From NCBI GenBank assembly GCA_900762815.1, contig CAAFHX010000056.1, positions 1 through 11,635 of the forward strand: a DNA stretch of 11,635 bases. The letters run 5' to 3'. Of the stretch, positions 6,481-11,635 are shown piece after piece (the first letter of the stretch is position 1; each line of letters starts with the position of its first letter). This DNA comes from Candidatus Avelusimicrobium facis (lineage in GTDB: Bacteria; Elusimicrobiota; Elusimicrobia; Elusimicrobiales; Elusimicrobiaceae). A model generated the notes under the pieces. The model saw only the letters and a list, made by a program, of their open reading frames with translations, did not search any database and was not told where the DNA came from. The position numbers were made by a program, and so were the translations under genes.

Positions 6481-6509
6481 AAAAAAGGAGCCTTCCGCAG
6501 GCTCCTTTT
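6481..6509 (-). terminator. Rho-independent terminator of the M42-transketolase-PPC operon
   Basis: GGAGCC (6487-6492) pairs with GGCTCC (6500-6505), extended by AAAA/TTTT, around a seven-base loop. On the minus strand a T run follows the stem. It lies 24 bases past the PPC stop codon and ahead of the malQ promoter, so malQ is independent. Confidence 0.9.
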
Positions 6510-6532
6510 CAAAAACATTGTTTACGTCTTAC

Positions 6533-6961
6533 TTAGCCCCACAGGGACACCTTGGTTACCTTGTCCATGCGGCGCACCTTGGGTTCGCCCACCAGCTCTT
6601 GGATGTACGCCTCGGCCACAAAGATTTTGGTGCCCGGCAACAAGTGTCCGCCGGTAACTTGGTATTCTTTATTGACAAAGGCGGCATGGGCATGCACGCA
6701 AGGGCGGTTGTCCTGGATGCTGATATTGCCCGTGAGGTTCAAAATTTCCATTTGCTCGGTGATGACTTTTTTATCGTATTTCTTTTTGGTTTGGTCATAC
6801 ACGCCGACGGTGGCATTTTCCACCGCGCCCAGGACATTGACAATGCCGCATTTGACTTGGTTATCGTGGCAAAAATTCACCAACGATTCCAATAAGTCCT
6901 TGCCTTTGGGGAGTCTGAAAATATACGTCCTTCCGGTTAAATAAGGTTTTTCTTCTGCCAT
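6533..6961 (-). CDS. PPC/DUF296-domain protein
   Basis: This 142-residue protein is a single PPC (plant and prokaryote conserved, DUF296) domain. Visible features are GRTYIFRLPKGKDLLESL near the N-terminus, GIVNVLGAVENATVGVYD (39-56), and the metal-binding cluster PCVHAHAAF...TGGHLLPG with His90, His92 and His106. In the family these His residues can hold zinc in a trimer. Plant members are attached to AT-hook DNA-binding segments, but no AT-hook is present, so a DNA-binding role is unproven. AAGGAG lies about six bases before the ATG. The gene begins 20 bases after the transketolase stop and ends before a terminator, so it is the last gene of that operon. Its biochemical role there is unknown. 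Confidence 0.9.
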   Translation of the reverse strand: MAEEKPYLTGRTYIFRLPKGKDLLESLVNFCHDNQVKCGIVNVLGAVENATVGVYDQTKKKYDKKVITEQMEILNLTGNISIQDNRPCVHAHAAFVNKEYQVTGGHLLPGTKIFVAEAYIQELVGEPKVRRMDKVTKVSLWG

Positions 6962-6981
6962 TTTTTTCTCCTTGATATCTT

Positions 6982-9330
6982 TTATTGCCAGTTGGAATGT
7001 TTGCGCAGCGCCAAGTATTCTGCGACGGCGCGCAACTGGCCGGGGGCGTCCATGCCCGCCTCTTCATACACTTTAGCGGCCGAACCGCTGCCCAAAAACA
7101 GTCCGCGCTTGTGAGGGAACAGCGCGCAGGCGCGGCCTTGGTCGCTATGCAGCCACGCATCCAGCGTTGGCAATGTAAAATCGGTAATGCCGGTGGCGAT
7201 TTGCTTCCATTGCGGCGGCACCAGCTTGTCCTGCTGCTCTTGCGGCAACAGTTCAAACAATTCGCGGCTGGTTACATAAATCACCGCCACCTGGGCCTTT
7301 TCTTTTTGAAGCTGCGGCAAAACGCCCTCTACAAAAATCCGTCCCGCCCCGGCGCCCTGCACAAAAATCACGCCGTCGGGGTTGCCTTGGGGTTTCATCA
7401 GATAATACACCCCCTGGACGGCCGCGAGGGCCGGGTCCGTGCCCAAGGCGGCGCGGTCCATCATCTTATAGGACGGACGCACCACAAACGGGCTCAACAC
7501 CGCCGGGCGCAACGCAAACGCACGCGTCACCAGCGGCCAAATTTCATCCACCTCCAGCGGGGTCAGCGTAATGCCCACGCCCTTGGGGAAGTTGTCCTGC
7601 ACCAGCTGCAAGGCTTGCGGGTCGGCATGCGTGGGGCCGTCTTCTCCGGTCGGCACGCCCGCGTGGCCGTTAAAAAGCACCAGGGTATTGGGTTTGCCGC
7701 CCGCCTCGTGCGCGGCTTGGTATCCGATAGCGTGCAAGCGGGCCGCCACATGGGCAAAGGCCAAAAACGCCGCATACGAAGAGGCCACCCCAATGTGCCG
7801 CCCAAAGCTGGATACCCCGCTGCACACCCCGGCCATGCCGTCTTCGCAAATACCGCCGACAGACAGCTCCCGGCTGAGCGGATGGGAGACCGTATTAAAA
7901 AAGCCTTGGGGGAAATCCTTGGCGATATTGCCGGCATTGGTGGAGCCGTACAAATCCGCCGAGCCCGTCAAAATGCAGCCGTTGGTTTGTTTATTCAAAT
8001 AGGCCAGCACATTGCCCAGCACCCCGCGGGTGGTATAGCCCTGCCCGGGTTGAAAGGTGAACTCCTCCGGCGGATGAGCCGGGTCAAACCCCGTATAAAT
8101 TTTTTCCACATCGCCTAAAGTCGGGCGCACTTCGCGGCCCATAAAGCGCAAGTCGGCCGCGCGGTCGCGGATGTTCTGCGCCGCATAGGCAGCCACCGCT
8201 TTTTCCTGCTCCAACGCATGGCGGAAGGTCTGCAAGACGGCCCAATAATTTTTTTCAATATTTTCCGGTGTTTTCTCTCCTTCAAAGCGCGGGAATTGCA
8301 CCCCGTAGAGCTGCTCAAACTCCGCCAGCGCGCCGTAAAACTCCGGCGAGCAAAACTTATGCCCCGCCCCGTGCGAAGCCCGGCCCTCAATGCCGTAATG
8401 CCACCCCTTGACGGTGCGGTACACAATGGCGGTGGGCTGGTGATTTTTAAATTCCATGGCTTTCTTTTGGGCGGCGTAAATCTGTTTGAAATCGTGGCCG
8501 TCGGGCACGTAAATCACATTAAAATCGTGAATGCGCAGCATTTCCACCGGGGTCCATTGCACATAATCGCCGGGGGCTTGGCCGTCGTTGGTTACGCGGT
8601 TGCTTTCAATGGAGGCTTCGTTCCAATCCAAATGAAACACCAAATTGCGCAGCTGCGCCGTGGCCGCACAGGCCAGGGCCTCGCTCACGCGTCCGGCCGT
8701 CATGCCGCCTTCGCCCTCCAAAATATTTACAATAGGGCAATTGCGTCCGTAAGCGTCCGCCGCCGCCAAGGCCAAACCGACCGCAGAGGCATCCCCCACG
8801 CCGCTGGCCCCGGTGGAGGTGCGCACAAACGGCACCACCGGCTCCGGATGGCCACCCAAGGCCTTGCTGTGAAACTGCGTAAATAACGGCGTACCTTGCA
8901 CCTTGTTGTGGCGGAACCCCAGCAGGTCCTCCAGCCGCAGCTGGTCTTTTTCTTCCTTAGCCAGCAAAGACGGCTGCGCAATCCGCACGCACTCATTGCG
9001 CAAGGCCCAGTGGGCATACAAGCCCAAGGCTTTGTGGCCTGCGGCATAGGATAAAATATCATTGTCCTGCCGGTGCGGGCAGGCCAACTCATACGCCATA
9101 AATTTATACAACAACAAATTGACAATACGCCCCGAGGAAATGCTCCCCCCCGGATGCCCGGACGTCGGCACAAAGTTATACAAAACAGCCACCAGCGCGC
9201 GATAGGCGGCGTCTAATTTCTCCAGCCGGGCCAAATCAGCGGCCGGCAGCTGATACTTCTCCTGCGCCCATAAATCGGTTACGTCCACATATTCGCCGCG
9301 TTTGGGGGCCAAGGTAAAGGTTTTCGTCAT
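6982..9330 (-). CDS. Long divergent transketolase
   Basis: Transketolase moves two-carbon units between sugar phosphates in the non-oxidative pentose phosphate pathway, using thiamine diphosphate and Mg2+. The 782-residue protein is about 110 longer than E. coli TktA (663). Seen in order: TSGHPGG with His59; the cofactor segment LEGEGGMTAGRVSEAL (204-219) followed by DWN (235-237); catalytic Glu496 in GGICEDGMAG of the pyrimidine domain; and GEDGPTH with His568. The usual GDGE is LEGE here, with Asp replaced by Glu. A C-terminal transketolase domain follows from about 640. The start has AGGAG nine bases upstream, overlapping the last codons of the M42 gene. A phosphoketolase is unlikely because GEDGPTH and the overall order fit transketolase. 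I give no tktA/tktB symbol because the subfamily is divergent. Confidence 0.9.
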   Translation of the reverse strand: MTKTFTLAPKRGEYVDVTDLWAQEKYQLPAADLARLEKLDAAYRALVAVLYNFVPTSGHPGGSISSGRIVNLLLYKFMAYELACPHRQDNDILSYAAGHKALGLYAHWALRNECVRIAQPSLLAKEEKDQLRLEDLLGFRHNKVQGTPLFTQFHSKALGGHPEPVVPFVRTSTGASGVGDASAVGLALAAADAYGRNCPIVNILEGEGGMTAGRVSEALACAATAQLRNLVFHLDWNEASIESNRVTNDGQAPGDYVQWTPVEMLRIHDFNVIYVPDGHDFKQIYAAQKKAMEFKNHQPTAIVYRTVKGWHYGIEGRASHGAGHKFCSPEFYGALAEFEQLYGVQFPRFEGEKTPENIEKNYWAVLQTFRHALEQEKAVAAYAAQNIRDRAADLRFMGREVRPTLGDVEKIYTGFDPAHPPEEFTFQPGQGYTTRGVLGNVLAYLNKQTNGCILTGSADLYGSTNAGNIAKDFPQGFFNTVSHPLSRELSVGGICEDGMAGVCSGVSSFGRHIGVASSYAAFLAFAHVAARLHAIGYQAAHEAGGKPNTLVLFNGHAGVPTGEDGPTHADPQALQLVQDNFPKGVGITLTPLEVDEIWPLVTRAFALRPAVLSPFVVRPSYKMMDRAALGTDPALAAVQGVYYLMKPQGNPDGVIFVQGAGAGRIFVEGVLPQLQKEKAQVAVIYVTSRELFELLPQEQQDKLVPPQWKQIATGITDFTLPTLDAWLHSDQGRACALFPHKRGLFLGSGSAAKVYEEAGMDAPGQLRAVAEYLALRKHSNWQ

Positions 9331-9336
9331 ACGTGA

Positions 9337-10371
9337 TTACTCCTTGATTTGAAATCCGGTTTCCAACACCGCCTGCAACAAATCCACCGTGGCGGCAATG
9401 TCCTGCTCGTCGGCCACTTCCACATTGGAATGGATATTGCGCACCGGCACCGACAGCGCACACGCGGGCACACCCGCTTTGCTGCGGTGCAGGGCGCCGG
9501 CGTCGTTTCCGCCGCGCGGCGCAATACGCAGCTGCGAGCGGATTTGCCGGGTCCGGCACAAAGCCCATAATTCTTCCAACAGCCATTGCGGGGTAATGGT
9601 GGCTGCGTCCAAGGCGCTGACCGCCACGCCGCCGCCCAAGCGGGTCAAATACTCCTGCGGACGGCACGAGGGGATATCCGCCGCGCCCGTAGCGTCCACA
9701 GCCAAGGCCACGTCCGCCTCCAGCCCAAAGGCCGCCACGCCCGCCCCGCGCAGCCCTACTTCCTCCTGCACGGAAAAAACGATATGCACCCCCACCTTGG
9801 GTTTGCGCACCCGGCGCAAAACCTCCAGCAAGCAAAAGCAGCCCACGCGGTCGTCTAACGCTTTGGCGCAAAGGCGTCCTTCGCCCAAGGGCTCAAAGGG
9901 GCGCTGCAACGTAACAAAATCCCCCACCGCCACGCGCTGGGCCACCGCTTCGGCGGGCAACCCCACATCAATAAACAGCTCTTCCATTGGCACGGCTTGG
10001 GTACGCTCTTTGGGTTGGGTAATGTGGGCCGGCTTGGTGCCGATGACCCCCGTCAACGGACCCTGGGCCGTATGCACCGTAACGCGTTGGGCCAGCAGGG
10101 TACGCGGGTCTATGCCGCCCACGGGAACAAAATACAAAAAGCCGCCCGGCGCGATGTAATGAATCATCAGCCCCACTTCATCCATATGGGCGCATAAAAT
10201 GATTTTTTGGGAAGTGCTCCCCGGCAGGTAGGCCAGCAAATTGCCCAACGCATCGGAACGAAGGTCTTGGGCCAGGGGACGCAGCTGGCGGGCGATTTCG
10301 TGGCGCACGGCGCTTTCCCGCCCGGCGATGCCCCCCAATTCACACAATTTTTTTAGATTAGAAAAGTCCAT
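9337..10371 (-). CDS. M42-family metallo-aminopeptidase
   Basis: M42 enzymes are cytoplasmic, co-catalytic di-metal aminopeptidases that form large TET complexes and trim oligopeptides; they are often mis-annotated as endoglucanase or cellulase M. The 344-residue length is typical. Metal and catalytic residues are visible: His62 (AHMDEVG), Asp173 in ALDDR, Glu203-Glu204 (SVQEEVGLRG), Asp226 (AVDATG) and His314 (RNIHSNVE). No signal peptide is present. GGGAG precedes the ATG by four to five bases. It is the first gene of an operon with the transketolase, six bases downstream, and the PPC protein. The link between peptide trimming and pentose phosphates is not obvious and may be only shared expression. 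Exact specificity (Glu, Leu, Lys or other) cannot be read from the sequence. Confidence 0.95.
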   Translation of the reverse strand: MDFSNLKKLCELGGIAGRESAVRHEIARQLRPLAQDLRSDALGNLLAYLPGSTSQKIILCAHMDEVGLMIHYIAPGGFLYFVPVGGIDPRTLLAQRVTVHTAQGPLTGVIGTKPAHITQPKERTQAVPMEELFIDVGLPAEAVAQRVAVGDFVTLQRPFEPLGEGRLCAKALDDRVGCFCLLEVLRRVRKPKVGVHIVFSVQEEVGLRGAGVAAFGLEADVALAVDATGAADIPSCRPQEYLTRLGGGVAVSALDAATITPQWLLEELWALCRTRQIRSQLRIAPRGGNDAGALHRSKAGVPACALSVPVRNIHSNVEVADEQDIAATVDLLQAVLETGFQIKE

Positions 10372-10403
10372 TTTACTCCCTATACGCGCGTAATAGTATA
10401 TAC

Positions 10404-10432
10404 ATTATACTCACAAACGCCCCTTTTGGCAA
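10404..10432 (-). promoter_or_regulatory. Sigma-70-type promoter of the M42-transketolase-PPC operon
   Basis: TTGCCA (10427-10432) and TATAAT (10404-10409) are separated by exactly 17 bp on the minus strand, giving 5/6 and 6/6 consensus matches. Transcription would begin near 10397, about 26 bases before the start codon. A GTATATAC palindrome at 10396-10403 lies over the start point and could be an operator, but it is only 8 bp. Confidence 0.85.
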
Positions 10433-10457
10433 GTTTTGGGCTCTAGTCTCTTTTGCA

Positions 10458-10486
10458 TTGCACAAAAGTAGGCACAAGCGCATAAA
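10458..10486 (+). promoter_or_regulatory. Possible promoter of the aldolase gene
   Basis: TTGCAC (10458-10463) and CATAAA (10481-10486) are separated by 17 bp, with partial matches to consensus. TAAAAT at 10483-10488 or 10492-10497 are alternative -10 boxes. The region is divergent from the M42 promoter, whose -35 lies only 25 bp away. Confidence 0.4.
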
Positions 10487-10519
10487 ATTTGTAAAATAGG
10501 TTTGATAAGTATATTTTTC

Positions 10520-10527
10520 AGGAGGAG
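10520..10527 (+). promoter_or_regulatory. Ribosome binding site that fixes the aldolase start
   Basis: AGGAGGAG ends four bases before the ATG at 10532. It rules out the in-frame ATG at 10502, which lies upstream of this site. Confidence 0.85.
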
Positions 10528-10531
10528 CTTC

Positions 10532-11509
10532 ATGACCGTATCTTACAAAGAGCTGGGTCTGGTTAACACCAGAGAGATGTTCAAGGACGCCATGGCGGGC
10601 GGTTATGCCATTCCGGCCTATAACTTTAACAATATGGAACAGTTGCAGGCCATCGTCACGGCTTGCGTGCAAACCGGGTCCCCGGTGATTTTGCAGGTTT
10701 CCAAAGGCGCGCGCCAATACGCCAACTCCACGCTGCTGCGCTGGATGGCCCGCGGTGCGGTGGAAATGATGAACGAAATCGGCAAACCGGTGCCCTTGTG
10801 CTTGCACTTGGACCACGGCGACAGCTTTGAACTGTGCAAAGACTGCATTGACAACGGTTTTTCTTCCGTGATGATTGACGGATCTCACTTGCCGTATGAA
10901 GAAAACGTAGCCTTGACCAAAAAAGTGGTGGAATATGCCCACCAGCACGACGTAACCGTAGAAGGCGAATTGGGCGTGTTGGCCGGTATTGAAGACGAAG
11001 TGTCCGCCGAGCACCACACCTACACCGATCCGGCCCAAGTGGAAGATTTCGTCAAACGCACGGGCGTGGATTCCTTGGCCATTTCCATCGGCACCTCTCA
11101 CGGCGCTTACAAATTTAAAGTGCAACCGGGCGAAAAATTGCCGGAGCTGCGCTTTGACATTTTGGAAGAAGTTTCCAAACGCTTGCCGGGCTTCCCCATT
11201 GTGTTGCACGGTTCTTCCAGCGTACCGCAGTGGGCCGTCAAACAAATCAACGAATACGGCGGCAAATTGGAAAACACCGCCGGCGTGCCCGAAGAACAAC
11301 TGCGCAAAGCCGCCAAAATGGCTGTGTGCAAAATCAATGTGGACTCCGACGGCCGCTTAGTCATGACCGCCACCATCCGCAAAATCTTCGCCACCAAACC
11401 CAGCGAATTTGACCCGCGCAAATACTTGGGCCCGGCCCGCGAAGAATTGATTAAAATGTACGCCGAAAAGAACCAAAATGTGTTCGGTTCCGCCGGCCGC
11501 GTGAAATAA
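10532..11509 (+). CDS. fba: Class II fructose-bisphosphate aldolase
   Basis: The enzyme reversibly cleaves fructose-1,6-bisphosphate into dihydroxyacetone phosphate and glyceraldehyde-3-phosphate in the cytoplasm, using Zn2+. The 325 residues start at 10532, after a strong AGGAGG. Motifs present are IPAYNFNN (27-34), LHLDHG with catalytic Asp94 and zinc ligand His95, VEGELG (143-148), IGTSHG with His190, and IVLHGSSSVP with His226. The C-terminal FDPRKYLGPARE is typical of the class II group found in many bacteria and amitochondriate protists. The length is standard and all zinc ligands are present. It is transcribed alone, opposite to the M42 operon, and ends in a strong terminator. A tagatose-bisphosphate aldolase is the main alternative, but the glycolytic form is the better fit. 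Confidence 0.95.
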   Translation: MTVSYKELGLVNTREMFKDAMAGGYAIPAYNFNNMEQLQAIVTACVQTGSPVILQVSKGARQYANSTLLRWMARGAVEMMNEIGKPVPLCLHLDHGDSFELCKDCIDNGFSSVMIDGSHLPYEENVALTKKVVEYAHQHDVTVEGELGVLAGIEDEVSAEHHTYTDPAQVEDFVKRTGVDSLAISIGTSHGAYKFKVQPGEKLPELRFDILEEVSKRLPGFPIVLHGSSSVPQWAVKQINEYGGKLENTAGVPEEQLRKAAKMAVCKINVDSDGRLVMTATIRKIFATKPSEFDPRKYLGPAREELIKMYAEKNQNVFGSAGRVK

Positions 11510-11524
11510 GTTTTTACTTCACCC

Positions 11525-11554
11525 AAATCCCCGGGCAACCCCGGGGATTTTTTT
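11525..11554 (+). terminator. Rho-independent terminator of fba
   Basis: AAATCCCCGGG (11525-11535) pairs with CCCGGGGATTT (11540-11550) over 11 bp around a CAAC loop, and a run of seven T (11548-11554) follows. It starts 15 bases past the fba stop. The remaining 80 bases of the window hold no gene or clear signal that I can see. Confidence 0.95.
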
Positions 11555-11635
11555 CTGAAGATTTCTTTTTGGCGGGGGCCGTGTGCCGGCGCGCATAAAC
11601 GGCGGAGCAGTTATCAATCAAACAATTAACGTGCA

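Noticed and set aside
6985..8118. A 377-codon open frame on the plus strand inside the transketolase gene
   Set aside because: It is the antisense shadow of a well-supported gene, rich in Arg, His and Gln, with no recognisable domain.
9337..10371. Endoglucanase (cellulase M) reading of the M42 protein
   Set aside because: The di-metal residues and overall layout match aminopeptidases; the cellulase name is a historical mis-annotation.
10373..11299. A 308-codon open frame antisense to fba
   Set aside because: It lies wholly opposite a clear aldolase gene, has no ribosome site or domain, and its low-complexity composition rich in His, Phe, Gly and Val is what the complementary strand of a codon-biased gene gives.

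Overview
The window carries nine protein-coding genes and one tRNA gene at high coding density. The set points to an anaerobic, fermentative, Gram-negative bacterium living on glucans and sugar phosphates. It includes an outer-membrane beta-barrel protein, a maltodextrin-processing 4-alpha-glucanotransferase with CBM20 domains, a transketolase, a class II fructose-bisphosphate aldolase and an M42 aminopeptidase. GC-rich coding sequence and this gene mix would suit a gut member of the Elusimicrobiota, but that placement is an impression and not something the sequence proves.

Layout from left to right. (1) 15-767, minus: a secreted outer-membrane barrel protein. (2) 831-1257, no protein gene: tRNA-Arg(CCG) at 935-1006 with its terminator, then a 139-nt hairpin-rich spacer, then a second 55-bp copy of the tRNA 3' end plus terminator (54/55 identical, 194 bp downstream). 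(3) 1258-3664, minus: a tightly packed four-gene operon, in transcription order a 48-residue Cys/His-tailed peptide, a multi-pass membrane protein, an exported TPR protein and the fluoride channel CrcB. Its genes overlap or abut and lack clear Shine-Dalgarno sites. (4) 3709-6387, minus: a DPE2-type malQ with its own extended -10 promoter. (5) 6533-10371, minus: an operon of M42 aminopeptidase, long transketolase and PPC/DUF296 protein, with a strong promoter (TTGCCA-17-TATAAT) and a hairpin terminator. (6) 10532-11509, plus: class II fructose-bisphosphate aldolase, divergent from the M42 operon and closed by a strong terminator. The last 80 bases hold nothing I can identify.

How the genes fit together. 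MalQ releases and rearranges glucose from maltodextrin or glycogen-type glucans. Aldolase and transketolase carry the hexose phosphates through glycolysis and the non-oxidative pentose phosphate route. The four-gene membrane operon is a separate unit, and only CrcB (fluoride export) has a known role. The most unusual region is the duplicated tRNA 3' end with its structured spacer. No complete new defence or mobile system is visible in the window.
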